Positions 10,095 through 20,879 of a stretch of 64,000 bases of DNA are shown in pieces (the stretch's first letter is position 1; each line of letters opens with the position of its first letter). The stretch lies in assembly GCA_963854835.1 (NCBI GenBank), contig OY978526.1, positions 22,040,334-22,104,333 on the forward strand. Reading direction: 5' to 3'. The notes under the pieces are model-generated. The model ran no database searches. It worked only from the letters and a program-made list of their open reading frames with translations, and was not told where the DNA came from. The DNA is from Megamerina dolium (Eukaryota; Arthropoda; Insecta; Diptera; Megamerinidae). The position numbers and the translations under genes are program-made.

Positions 10095-11380
10095 GTAACA
10101 ATTGTAGCTAGGGATCGTCTGGTATAATTTTTACTCCATTCTTCCATTTTTTCCCCCCTAAGGACCTTACTCTTCATTAGTGCCCACATATTTTCAAAAG
10201 GATATATATTTCTGGGTCATTTAAATGAACATTTGTTGAATGTTTTATCATACGTTGCATATCAAAACTTTGTTTTTCTTCCAGGCCTTGTTTTGATACT
10301 TTTAAAGCACAAAAGTGAACTCAATATTACTTAATTATAGTCTAAATTTTGAACTGCCCCTAGTCAGTCTTTTGATTCTTCTGTTACACTCCAATTTTTC
10401 ATTCCGGGTTCCCTGAAGTCTGCTTTCAAAATGCTTACTTTCCTGATCAAACTCTTCCTTGATTACAAGCACATGATAACCCTGGACGTGTTATGGACGG
10501 GTCTACGTACCTGAAGCACTCGACCACGTGGTCGACCAAGGTCCAGCAGAATACGGAAATGCTTTGTACGGGAATAAAACAAAGCATTTCCGTATTTTAG
10601 CTGCTACAACAACAAGAACAACAGCTTCGAAGTCTGTAAAGCCACTGATCGATAGTTGTGCGGGAATAAGCAAAGCATTTCCGTATTATAGCTGCTACAA
10701 CAACAACAACAACAGCGTCGAAGCCTGTAAAGCCACTGATCGATGGTTGTAAAAACGATATCCATGAGAAAATGGTCCACAGCTTCTACAAATGCATGAA
10801 CTTTTGTTGAATGTTTTACGATGCTTATTAAGAATCTTCGTTTTACAATCAGACCATCTTTTGGTGCTTTTAAAGGGCTAAAGTGGACTCGACATTACTT
10901 CAATCATGGGTTGAATTTTTCTTTGGCCTTCTGACTAAAGTCTTTCTTAATAAGGTTTTTATTAAGCAGTCGTACTGTTTTACACAATTTGACTGCTTAC
11001 TCTCCTGTTTTTCATTCTGGGTTTCTGAAAGTCGATTTTAAAATGTTTATTTTCCTGATCAAGCCCTATTTTGCTAAAAAGTGCCCATATACATGAAGCT
11101 TTGAAGTATAATTTTGCGGTGCATAGAAAAACTTTTGTCGCTTTTCAATATTCTCGCCCAAGTCATTATTTTTTTAACATGGTTTTCGGCAAGGAGCAGC
11201 TTGATTGTCCCACTGCTGGTTCCGGGTTTTTTAAAGGCTGTCTCGAAAATGCCGAATTTTCTTCAAGTTGTGGCGAAATTGCCTTGGCTCCAAGAGCTGG
11301 ACATATTGCTGCCTCTAGCAGGCTTATTGTCTACATTACTATATTGTTTACGACTCTGGACTTAACTTTTTATAAAAGAA
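10095..11380 (-). pseudogene. Decayed Tc1/mariner-superfamily relic, partly duplicated
   Basis: On the minus strand near 10110-10210 a reading of ENMWALMKSKVLRGEK matches the region after the catalytic Glu of Tc1-type transposases. Two stretches about 565 bp apart (10225-10470 and 10795-11060) look like diverged copies of one sequence: both have tgttgaatgtttta, then cttttaaag, then tttttcattc, then cctgatcaa. The rest is too decayed to assign. A CAA-tailed element interrupts it at 10490. Family assignment is tentative. Confidence 0.35.
10490..10752 (+). mobile_element. Short CAA-tailed element, copy 3, with duplicated tail
   Basis: It contains atggacgggtctacgtacc, the palindrome TCGACCACGTGGTCGA (10520-10535) and a perfect 17-bp hairpin (10551-10567 with 10579-10595), then a caa-rich tail. 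The hairpin's second arm plus tail is repeated immediately: caaagcatttccgtatt and gctgctacaac recur about 91 bp on. The flank tgtaaagccactgatcgat also occurs twice (10637 and 10728 regions). The tail has therefore been tandemly duplicated after insertion. Confidence 0.72.
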
Positions 11381-11386
11381 ACTCAA

Positions 11387-11682
11387 AAAAATAAATAAAT
11401 AAATATGTGGCACTTATAAGACTCGAAGGGCTCTTTGGAAGTGCTTCTCTGCCATTACTGTTGTACGTGTTAAATTTTGGACAGCATTAGAAGGGACCTA
11501 TTTATTTGAGCCGGTTCCGAGCGGCAGAACTCTTGTAACATCACTTCAGAGTTCACTTCACAGAGTTATTTTAGAAGCTTTTCCATGGCAAATTGTTACT
11601 ACCGGAAGAATTGCCAATTGCTTGCCGAGAGGTGGGTACCGGAGATTGAACCCACGACCTACAGATCAGCTACGGCACCACC
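11387..11682 (-). mobile_element. SINE subfamily A (copy 2)
   Basis: Reverse-oriented SINE running from the A-type 3' end (aaatatgtggcac) to a tRNA-like head that has lost the A-box segment. The B-box region gggttcaatctcc is kept. A 13-bp target duplication aaaagaaactcaa flanks it exactly (11374-11386 and 11683-11695). Confidence 0.88.
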
Positions 11683-11695
11683 AAAAGAAACTCAA

Positions 11696-12888
11696 GTTTT
11701 ACCATAATTTTGGCTTGTTTAACAATTTTTATGGGACCCCATCTTTGAGCGTGACTGCTTATCATTCTGAACCTACTTTTTTTACAAATGAAACTGAAGT
11801 TTTACAAAAGTTTTGGCTTGTTTAATAATCTTTATGGGAAACACCCCTGGAGGGAATCTACAATTCTGGAAATACAATTCTGCCTTGTTTTGCCCTCTTT
11901 ATGGGACCCATTCCCAATCAAGTGTAATCAAAAATTCAATTTTAAATCAAATTTCGAAATTTATTATTGAACACAAAGTATAGATTATGACACGTTCTTG
12001 TTGAAATCACTGTAGTATACTCATATGCTATTGGGTCTATTGAATTAATGTACTCATGTGTGGGCGGTGTATTCCAAGTACATATTTTGTTTGTTATTTG
12101 TTATTTGATTGTTGTGTGCAAATTAAAGTTTTCAACTTGAATATTAGGCTGCATCTAGTTAATAATGGTGATGGTGAGTGATGGTGGCATTATCAAGTAT
12201 AGCAACAATACGAGTACGTCATGAAGAACATTTCAGAGAATTTCATGCGCAGCAGCGTAATATAGCAAGTACTTGAGGGATTATAACTACGCACATTTTT
12301 ATTGGCACAAGTGCAAATTATATTTAAATTGAACCATTTTATAATGCTCATAATTTAATGCATAATAATATAATTGGATTGAAACACCAGAATGCCAGAG
12401 TTTTAATAAATTCTAGTTTTTGCAATTGTTTGGAATGAGAGACGAATGCATATGTACGATATATGAAAATATATTTATTTATTACAAGTGAAAGTAGTAG
12501 TAGTTGGTAATACGTTGAGGTAGTACCGCTCTATCTATTGAGCCGCAAGAAAAAGCACAGTAACGTTGATCATAAACTCTAACCAATTATCTTAACTCAA
12601 ACATTATCGCTATACTTTTTGTTTTTTAGTTCGCATTGATTATTGGTAAATTTTTGTAATTTACGCAAAAGATAATTTTAAATTACTCGCTATTTCAATT
12701 ACTAGACTTCATTTATATTATATTAGAGTACATATGTTGACGACTTGAAAGCAATCTACCGATATCAGCGGCTTCACTTTTAAAAGTAGACATAATTGGC
12801 GCATAATAAAACTGTGTAGGAATAAAGCCATTTAATACGAGCTCAAGTTAAACACTAGAGTCTGTGTAATGATAGATTAAAATGCTAA

Positions 12889-12892
<4 letters not shown>
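11696..12892. other. No gene recognised
   Basis: A+T-rich sequence without a supported ORF or recognised repeat. The T-tract from 12893 is the poly(A) tail of the reverse-oriented LINE that follows. Confidence 0.45.
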
Positions 12893-12919
<27 letters not shown>

Positions 12920-15900
12920 AGCTTATTTTTTTTTATTGAATCTTTCTTATACAAGAAACTAACAATAAGTATTAAAATCTTACAAACTAAATAAAACTAT
13001 GTGATATCCCCTACGTTCCATCACAATTTGGTGAGTCGCGAGATGTAGCAATTTTACAGCATATTCAGTGTGTCTTTTCTTTTTAATCGACGATGCCCCT
13101 TGCTCAGCAACAATTGCCTAGCAAGGGGATTCGGATGATTGTGTAATTTTTGAATGTAGCTTCTGCAGGACATTGCAACTTCCTCAGAAATTGTGGATAC
13201 ATTTAAATCTCGATGGATGTTAACGTTCCTCATATACCAAGGCGCATTTACAATAATTCGCAGACACTTGGATTGTATTCGCTGCAATTTTTCGATATTA
13301 GAGGGAGATGCGGTGCCCCAAAACTGAATACCATAAGTCCAGATTGGTTTCAGGATTGCTTTATATAATAGCACTTTGTATTCAAGATTCAACTTTGATC
13401 TTTTGTGTAACAGCCACCATAACTGATTCATTTTAAGCTTGATCTGAGTTTTCTTTGCCTCTATGTGATTTTTCCATGTCAGCCTTCTGTCGAGGTGAAT
13501 ACCCAAGTACTTTGTTGAGGAACATTGTGGAACTGATTGGCCATTAATTTTAAGTGGGGGACATGTATCTAGCCTTAGCGTGAAGGTTACATGTACGCTC
13601 TTTGATTCATTGACTTTTATACGCCATTTTGCTAGCCAGATTTCGAGAGAATCGACATGAGTCTGCAGGAGTTTAGTAGCTTCTATGGGGTTAGAGCGAG
13701 AGCACAATATTGCCGTATCATCAGCAAAGGTCGATATGAATGTATAGTTATTGTTGGGCATATCTGAAGTGTATAAGAGATACAGTAAGGGACCCAAAAC
13801 GCTTCCTTGAGGAACGCCAGCGTGAATATCCAATGGATTTGTTGTGTAATCCTTGTGATGTACGAGAAATTGTCTTTTCGTGAGGTAGCTACTAAGCAAT
13901 GAGGAGACATTTGCAGGCAGTAATAGTTTGAGTTTGTAAATAAGGCCATCGTGCCATACTTTATCGAAAGCTTGAGTGATATCAAGAAAGACAGCTGAGC
14001 AATACTTTTTTTCTTCAAAAGTGTTCCTTATCAGAGTTACAATGCGGTGGACTTGTTCTATTGTGCCGTGCTGTTTTCTAAATCCAAACTGATGTTGAGG
14101 AATCAGTTGGTTGAGATTAATAAATGGAGTTATATTCATGACAAGTAGCTTTTCGAATACTTTAGAAAGTAGAGGCAGGAGGCTGATAGGTCTGTACGAT
14201 GCAACTTTTGTAGGGTCTTTTCCTGGTTTTGCTATCATAATAATTTTTGAAGTTTTCCAGCATTTGGGATAGTGTTTAATACGAAGGATAGCATTGAAAA
14301 TGTGCATCAGATGAATTACTGAAGCCGGAGGTAGCTCTTTTATCATTTTACCGGTAATTTTATCTGGACCAGGTGATTTTTTTGGGTTTAAATCTTTATA
14401 AATTGCTTTGAATATGTCCTTTTTTTTAATTTTGAGCGTTATTGAGCAAGGTTGAGAAGTTAATATTGGTAATGAGGACTGTGAAGAGGGTGGATTGGGT
14501 GTAAACACACTTTTTAGGTGGTTTGCAAAAGCCAAACCCTTCTCACAGTTGCTTCTAGCCCAATTACCGTCACTCAAACGGATGGGGGAATCAGTGAGAA
14601 TTGGCCGATTTGATTTTTTTGCTGATTTCCACAAGGAGTAGTCTGACGCTTCACCAGGTGTTAATTTCGCTATGTGCTCTTCTAACTCTTTGTTGTTTTT
14701 ATTTTTTAAGGCTTGCTTTAACTTTCGAGTGCAGTGCTGTAGCTGTGTTTTCAGATTCGGTGATCTGAATTCTTGCCATTGTCTTCGGAGTCTTCTTTTT
14801 TGTCTTACTAGCAATTCAATATCGGCTGGTGTGTATGGGCTATAGTTTGATTGCTTGCATACCTTTGTGCAGGTGGCTGAGCTGAGAGCTAATGAGAGCA
14901 GCTGGTTGAATTTTTCGAGTGCTGAGTCTACATCGTGTCCATTTCTTAATACAGTACTCAGAGGAAGATGGGAATTTATATATTTCTTGAATTTTAACCA
15001 GTCTATTTTCTTTCTAACGCAATTGCTTTGGGGGCTTGGTGATTTTATAGATATTACCGTGGGTGAGTGGTCAGATGATAGATCATAATTACACTCTGTG
15101 GAGATATTTTCCATCTGCAAACCTTTGGCGACTCCAAAGTCTATGAGATCGGGTATTTTCCTCTTGTCCGTCGGCCAATATGTCGGTTGACCATTTGAAA
15201 TAACATCGTAGCCGTGGTTAGTGATGATTGAACATAGTCTTTTGCCTTTTGGAGTTATTAATCGGGAGCCCCAGTGAGTGTGTTTGGCGTTGAAATCGCC
15301 AGCAACCAAGAATTTGCTACCAAGAGTTGAGAAAAATTCTTTATATTGCTGTTCGGTAATACTGTATCTTGGGGGACAGTATATCGCAGATATTACTAGC
15401 TTAGAGATGTATTCTTCCAGACATATAGATGTTGCTTGCAAGTAGACGCTACTGAAATCTTCGAGAACATGATGTTTTATTCTGCTTTTTATCAATATGG
15501 CAGTTCCTCCGCGTGCCTTACCATGCGGATGATTTGTGGTGTACAGTTTGTAATATGGTATTTGGTAGCAATTTTTGTCAGTGAAATGGGTCTCAGATAT
15601 CATCATTATGTCGATTTGGTTGGATGCAAGGAATTGAATTAGCTCCAAACGGTGCTGGCTTAAGCCGTTGGCGTTCCAGTGGCATATCTTGAGACAACTC
15701 ATGGTCTGGATAGCAATGTTTGGAGTAACATCGATTGATTTTTCATCATTTCTTGCATCATTGTTTGCATTGAGTTCATGAATTGGTTCATATTCTGAAT
15801 TAATGTTTGAAGCAAATGTTCAAGGGTACTTGGCTGTTGGGTGGGCAGTGAGTGTTTCTGCTCATTATTTACATTGCTTTGTTGGTGTGGGTTTTGTTTT

Positions 15901-16764
15901 AACACGCTAGCGTATGAATTGGTTTGATTCTTGTTTGGGATTGCAGAGAAGAATTGTGTTGCATCAATATTTTGTCTCTTACTTGAGTTGGCTATCTGAG
16001 TTTGCTCAACTGGTTTTAGAGGTTGATTGCTAGCGGAGAAATTTAGCTTTAGGGTTGTATATACTGGGCAACCTCTATAATTTGCGGTGTGATTACCTCC
16101 ACAATTGCTGCATTTTTTCATGCTAGCATCGCCTTTAGATTTTGGGCATATGTTTGATTTATGGAGATCTCCACAAATCACACAAACAGCTGGCAGGGTA
16201 CAATATGTCTTAGTATGTCCATATTCTTGGCAGTTGCTGCACTGAGGAGGTCCAGTTCTCTTATGGGGTTCTTCGATTGTGATTTTGCGATGCAATAAAT
16301 ATCGAATTTTATATATGGGGTGTACTTCACCTTTTTTTAGGGGTTTTGTTTCAGGCTGAAGCTCAATACGATATAACGGTTGAGGTATATTGCTCTTGTT
16401 GAGAATGTTGAATACTGTTTTGGCTTGAAACCCTTCTTCCTGGAGGGCAAGTTTGATTTCGTTAATATCAACGTTGGGTTCGACGCCTTTGAGTACAACG
16501 ATTAAGCCCTTACTACTTTTTAGCTGATATGTGTAGTAATTCTTTTTTACAGCATCAAATTCCGCTATTACTTTGCGATAATGAGTTTCGCTGTAGATTT
16601 GCACTTTTGTTTCCTCAATTTGGCCTTTGCGAATAGGAACAACATGGAAATTCTTTGGTCCTATAAGACTTGTAATTCTAGAAATCAACTTATCTGAGTT
16701 GCGTTCTCTCAAGAAAATGGGTGGGGGTTTGAAATTTTTCTTGGAGATAATATTTTCGTCACTT
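12893..16764 (-). mobile_element. Jockey-clade LINE copy 2, 5'-truncated
   Basis: Same family as 439-4960, reverse orientation. The poly(A) tail is the T-tract at 12893-12919. Sequence identity with copy 1 stops at gtcactt (ends 16764), so the 5' UTR and the first ~184 codons of ORF1 are absent. This is the common outcome of incomplete target-primed reverse transcription. A possible short target duplication is aatat (12888-12892 and 16765-16769), too short to be certain. Confidence 0.92.
13054..15702 (-). CDS. Jockey-type ORF2 (endonuclease-RT), intact, copy 2, 882 aa
   Basis: Full-length homologue of 2153-4801, with the same 882-residue length and no frameshift or stop. The endonuclease motifs (WNANGL, SETHF, GDFNAKHTHWGS, SSDHSPT) and the RT motifs (FLDITQAFDKVWHDGL, GVPQGSVLGPLLY, FADD) are all kept. 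By eye it differs from copy 1 at seven residues: E26A, R to K in PKGRR, G to S in SPSPQG, K to N and Q to P near QSKYSQ, K to I in SLPKL, and Y to S in VAMYC. None lies in a catalytic motif. Although the element is 5'-truncated, the open ORF2 could still supply enzyme if transcribed from a neighbouring promoter. That last point is inference. Confidence 0.94.
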   Translation of the reverse strand: MSCLKICHWNANGLSQHRLELIQFLASNQIDIMMISETHFTDKNCYQIPYYKLYTTNHPHGKARGGTAILIKSRIKHHVLEDFSSVYLQATSICLEEYISKLVISAIYCPPRYSITEQQYKEFFSTLGSKFLVAGDFNAKHTHWGSRLITPKGKRLCSIITNHGYDVISNGQPTYWPTDKRKIPDLIDFGVAKGLQMENISTECNYDLSSDHSPTVISIKSPSPQSNCVRKKIDWLKFKKYINSHLPLSTVLRNGHDVDSALEKFNQLLSLALSSATCTKVCKQSNYSPYTPADIELLVRQKRRLRRQWQEFRSPNLKTQLQHCTRKLKQALKNKNNKELEEHIAKLTPGEASDYSLWKSAKKSNRPILTDSPIRLSDGNWARSNCEKGLAFANHLKSVFTPNPPSSQSSLPILTSQPCSITLKIKKKDIFKAIYKDLNPKKSPGPDKITGKMIKELPPASVIHLMHIFNAILRIKHYPKCWKTSKIIMIAKPGKDPTKVASYRPISLLPLLSKVFEKLLVMNITPFINLNQLIPQHQFGFRKQHGTIEQVHRIVTLIRNTFEEKKYCSAVFLDITQAFDKVWHDGLIYKLKLLLPANVSSLLSSYLTKRQFLVHHKDYTTNPLDIHAGVPQGSVLGPLLYLLYTSDMPNNNYTFISTFADDTAILCSRSNPIEATKLLQTHVDSLEIWLAKWRIKVNESKSVHVTFTLRLDTCPPLKINGQSVPQCSSTKYLGIHLDRRLTWKNHIEAKKTQIKLKMNQLWWLLHKRSKLNLEYKVLLYKAILKPIWTYGIQFWGTASPSNIEKLQRIQSKCLRIIVNAPWYMRNVNIHRDLNVSTISEEVAMSCRSYIQKLHNHPNPLARQLLLSKGHRRLKRKDTLNML

Positions 16765-16811
16765 AATATGTGGTCAAAATATATGGGCATTTCCCTGAAA
16801 AGATGAATCAA
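15699..16811 (-). pseudogene. Jockey-type ORF1, 5'-truncated, with a host-derived N-terminus
   Basis: The LINE part starts at residue ~185 of the full protein (SDENIISKKNF) and runs to the normal stop, which again overlaps the ORF2 ATG as ATGA. All three zinc knuckles are present (CSNCQEYGHTKTYC, CVICGDLHKSNIC, CSNCGGNHTANYRGC). Upstream of the truncation point the frame stays open through flanking DNA to an ATG at 16811. That gives a 370-aa chimeric ORF whose first residues (MIHLFREMPIYFDHIL) are not LINE sequence. Whether it is ever translated is unknown; it lacks the LINE promoter. Confidence 0.8.
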
Positions 16812-16909
16812 AACTGAAGAAATTGTAAAAATTGAAATGCTTTAAGATTTGTTTTAATTTTCAATAACTAAATTAGAATTTATGAAAATTACAAGGAGAG
16901 TGTTTGGAT

Positions 16910-17359
16910 TTTTTTTTATTTGGCCTCGAAGTGCCTTTGGCAGTGTTTCTCTTCCAGGTCTGTTTGTGCTTGCTAACTTTAGGACAATAAATTAGACAAT
17001 AGGTTTAGACCTATATTCGACGGTTTCGAATAGCAGAACCCTTGTGACGTTACTTTTCTACTGCGACCCTAGATCTATTGTGCACCCGATCTTGGACACT
17101 AGACTATGTCTCTTAGTCCAATATCCGTAAGGAAGTTTAACATAGAAACTACTTTATTGGATTTCATAAGATTTTCGGGTATTAAAAGAGATTTTTCTTT
17201 TTTGCCGGAAGAATTGCCAATTGCTTGCTTGCCCACAGCTGGGTACCGTTCGAAAGAAATATCTTTTCAATATTAAAGTTCTGCTTCAGCCGAGGATTGA
17301 ACCCATAACCTACTGATCAGAAGACCAACGCACTAACCACTGAGCTACGGCACCCACGA
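16910..17359 (-). mobile_element. SINE (copy 3, A-like) with a LINE fragment inside
   Basis: The 3' part (16910-17060) and the tRNA-like head (17198-17359, ending in gagctacggcaccc on the plus strand) belong to one SINE. It is flanked by an 11-bp target duplication agt[g/a]tttggat (16899-16909 and 17360-17370) with one mismatch. The middle has been replaced by an I-type LINE 3' fragment. It is the most diverged of the six SINE copies. Confidence 0.78.
17061..17197 (-). mobile_element. I-type LINE 3' UTR fragment inside the SINE
   Basis: The reverse complement (aaacttccttacggatattg, then gggtgcacaatagatc, agggtcgcag) is colinear with the 3' UTR of the LINE fragment at 41194-41695 (aaacttccttatgaatgctg, then gggtgcacaataggcc, agggtcaaagcgc). 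It has no clear coding part and no TAA tail. Confidence 0.65.
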
Positions 17360-17365
17360 AGTATT

Positions 17366-17700
17366 TGGATGGTTATATAGATTTTTTGAAGAACATACAT
17401 TCTTCTCGCCCCTGTTTGAACGATTTATACCAATCGTAAACTTGAGTTTTCGACATGGTTGAATCACCAAATGTTTTTTTTTTTCAACATTTCCAACGTT
17501 TTGGCACAAGAAATTTCGTTTGAAACACAAAATTTCACACAAACTCTTTGTTCGATATTTTTATTCATAGTAAAAATCGCAACGCACACAAAAGGTTGAC
17601 TTGTTCCTAATGACGCCGTAACCAAACTAAATGACACATAGCAATAAAAATTCACAGAATAGTGGCTGACAGTTGTGCCAACCTGGGAAAAAAATTTATT
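17366..17700 (-). pseudogene. Mariner-like transposase 5' fragment
   Basis: On the minus strand the N-terminal helix-turn-helix region of a mariner transposase is readable as MNKNIEQRVCVKFCVSNEIS and, after a frameshift in an A-run, GDSTMSKTQVYDWYKSFKQG. This is the well-known N-terminus of a widespread insect mariner group. The catalytic part is missing. The 5' end is near 17690 (agttgtgccaacctgg), a plausible terminal inverted repeat. The SINE at 16910-17359 abuts the broken end. Confidence 0.7.
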
Positions 17701-19639
17701 TGAAATATTCTCAGAGGGAAAATTAAAAATGAGAATTTTTCGATTTCCGGGTACTTATTTGACAGAATGTAAATTAATATTATTTGTTTGGGTTATATAA
17801 CAAGTTCCACTTACAGTTCAATATCACAATTTTTTTGAAATGATTATGGTATCGTTAACCTTAGCTTCAATAGAAATTACTTAAAGAAATTCTGTAGGTA
17901 CATTGCTTATGTATTGTAAAAGAAAAGTTTGTCACGTCCGTAATGGTACGTCCATTTATTACAAAATATCTTCTCATATGATAAATATATTTTGTAATTT
18001 GACTTAATTTTGCAAAAAAATGTCAATTTTCGCAAAATTTTGTATATTTTAGCATACCAGAAATCACTCTTCCATATTTTGTCACGTCCGAAACGCTTTA
18101 TATTGGTTGCTATCTCCAAATCATAAAGTCAATTTCACATAATTTTGCCGATAGTTAGAACTCACGCAATACTTGCTTTCATTTTCTTTATATTTAATGT
18201 GCAGTACGAATGTCACGTCCGTAACCTAGGAAAAGCCCATATATGAAAATGAAATCATTTTCATCTGTTCATCTTTATTTTCTAGTAAACGCTTAGTGAA
18301 GATATTATATGTAGTATTTTTTTTTTTATATTGTATTTATAAGGCCTCTACTACTTCAACACACGCTTGAAGATAATTATTGAGAAAAAAACTAAATATG
18401 TAAGCAATTAAGTGGTTAAAACATTTTACAGTCAACTACAAATGATTAAATTATTAACAGTTTACAAAATAAATGATTAAGGGTCGTTGTCATCATCGTT
18501 GCTGCCAGTGTCGATGAAGGCTAAAGAAGATAGACCGCACTGCAAACTATTTAATTGTATATCTTTTAAATACATACGCATGATTACTTTCTAAAAAAAA
18601 ACCAACTGGTTTATTAATTAATCGGCTTTGAATTTAATTAATATCCTTAATACTATATCATTATAAAATGCAAAGTAGAAAATAATTTCGATTGATGTAG
18701 TGTTTATGATTTCCTTATTTATGTGCTATCATTGAAAGATGAATAAATTCGTATTTTGATCGTATTTCTCTATTATTACCTACCAATTCTAAAGTAGTAG
18801 GTTTAAGATTATATCGTGTTTTCTACATTCGATTGTTAAGTCATATTTGCAGCACAAGTTAATAAAAGGCATTTCTTAAACTAGGTTAGTCTATGAATAG
18901 CAAGATACTATGAGAAAATTGTATTACATAAAAGGAATTACGAATAAAATCCATTTAGAGTTTCTATACAAAATAAAACTACTCGTGTATATAATGTCTA
19001 TCAATTATCATAGCTCAAATCTTGTATGTATATCCCCATATATTTTAGTAGTCTTGGCATACAATACATAGCGCTTCAATACCTTCTCTTTGATAGTTGT
19101 GAACTTTCACGCTTTCTTTCCATATGTTAAATGTTCCTATTTATGATGGACAGTCTAATTGGCAAGTCTTCACATAAACATTTTCAAATAGTATAAGTTT
19201 TAACAATTTTTTTTTTGTTGGTTTCCATACTATGTAATTTATCGACTCTGAGTAGGGGAAAGGCCCATAGGTTAGAGTAGCTGATTTTTGTTTCAGTTTC
19301 CCTTGACTTTTTAATTTCAGAAGGAATAAAAAAATAATGAAATTGTTCGCTTGAGAAGCAATAAAAAAAAAATATAATTTTATTCTGTTCTTCATGGGTC
19401 AAGGGTATTTTGAATTTGTACTCTCGTATGTAAATCCCAAAAGGAGAGGTGACAGGTATGGAACAGTGTATATATATTATTGATGTGAATCACAATGCTA
19501 GTTGATTTAGCCATGTCACATAACAACATTCCTTATTGTTAAGCAATGTTGCTGAAAAATGTAGTTTAACATTACTTTTATCAACGGAAGTCTGACAAAA
19601 ATGGGAATAATCGAATAAAAATGTTTATATACAATACTT
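17701..19639. other. No gene; three copies of GTCACGTCCG
   Basis: A+T-rich. The decamer gtcacgtccg occurs at 17931-17940, 18081-18090 and 18212-18221, with a similar block at 9370. No coding sequence is recognised through 19639. Confidence 0.45.
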
Positions 19640-20830
19640 TGTGCGCATAAAGCTATAGAACTGAAACTCAGGGTAAGTTTCAATAGATATATTCGAAAAT
19701 GGATTGAATTGGATAAAAATCATGCCCATTTCCCATACAAAAATTTGCTTCCACATGTATATTTTTACACTTTTTACACGAAAATGTAAAGCGCTATTAA
19801 ATTGAAATTTTATACATGCATTTTTATTTACTAATATGTGGGTGAGGTCGAAAATGAACATGATTGGATGAAAACCACGCTTACCTCCCATACAAATGTA
19901 TGTTTTCAATGCATGTTTTCATACATTGCATATAAAAATATAATGTTATGATACTGAAACGCGTTATATACAAATATATTTACTAATATATTGGTAAGCT
20001 TTAAAAACGGGCGTGATCGGATGAAATCCACGCTCCCACAAAAAAGTTTGTATTTAAATCCATTTTTTTTACTTTGCCCAAAAAAAAATGTCAAGTTATC
20101 AAGTTGAAAACCGGTACATACAATTATATATGTTAATTTAAGGACGACTTTGAGAATGAGCGTAATCGGATGGAAATCACGCCTACCTCCCTCTAGAAAG
20201 TGTGTTTAAAGAGTATGTTTTTACATTTTGCAAAAAAAAAAAGGTGAAGTTATCAATCTGAAGTTTGATGCATACAATTATATTTACTAACTAATGGACG
20301 ACTTTGAAAATGGACAGAATCGGATGAAAACTACGCTTACCTCCTATAGAAAAATTTGTTTTCATATGTATAGTTTTTACATTTTGCGCCCGAATATATG
20401 GAGTTATCAAGCTGAAACTTGATAAACACAATTACATTTACTAATTTTCGGACGACTTTGAAACTGGTCACAATCGGACAAACACCACGCCTCCCTCCCA
20501 TACAAAAATAAGCTTTAAGTGCATGTTTGCACGCTTTGCGTACAAAAATATAAAGTTATCAAGCTGAAATTCGGTATTTACTATGATTTTTAACAATTAT
20601 AAGACAACTTTGAGAATGGAGGGAATCAGATGAAAACCACGCCTACCAGCCATATAAAAATATGTTTCCGTGTGTATATTTTTACACTTTGATTACCTAA
20701 ACATAAAGTTATCATACTGAAACTTGGTACATATAATTATATTTACTCCACTCTATAGGCAAGTTCGAAAATGGGCGTAATCGGAAGATAACCACGCCTA
20801 TCACCTGCTCAAAAGTATGTTTTTTTTTTC
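19640..20830. repeat. Satellite S1 tandem array, about 8 monomers of ~153 bp
   Basis: The phrase [c]ggatgaaaaccacgcctacc and its variants recur near 19713, 19865, 20016, 20167, 20321, 20474, 20627 and 20783, spaced 151-156 bp. Each unit also has cccatacaaa, a cactttg..cacgaaaatata-like block, aagttatcaagctgaaa and atttactaa. Monomers are diverged. The same family is at 48840-49725 (same orientation) and 62800-64000 (opposite). Confidence 0.85.
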
Positions 20831-20879
20831 GAAAGTACATATATTTATCTTTTATGTGTTTACAACATAATATTAATAA

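Noticed and set aside
12888..16769. A firm target duplication for LINE copy 2
   Set aside because: Only aatat (5 bp) matches in A+T-rich DNA; too short to claim.
19625..19909. 94-codon minus-strand frame in satellite DNA
   Set aside because: An open frame running through S1 monomers; repeats of the same phrase, not a gene.
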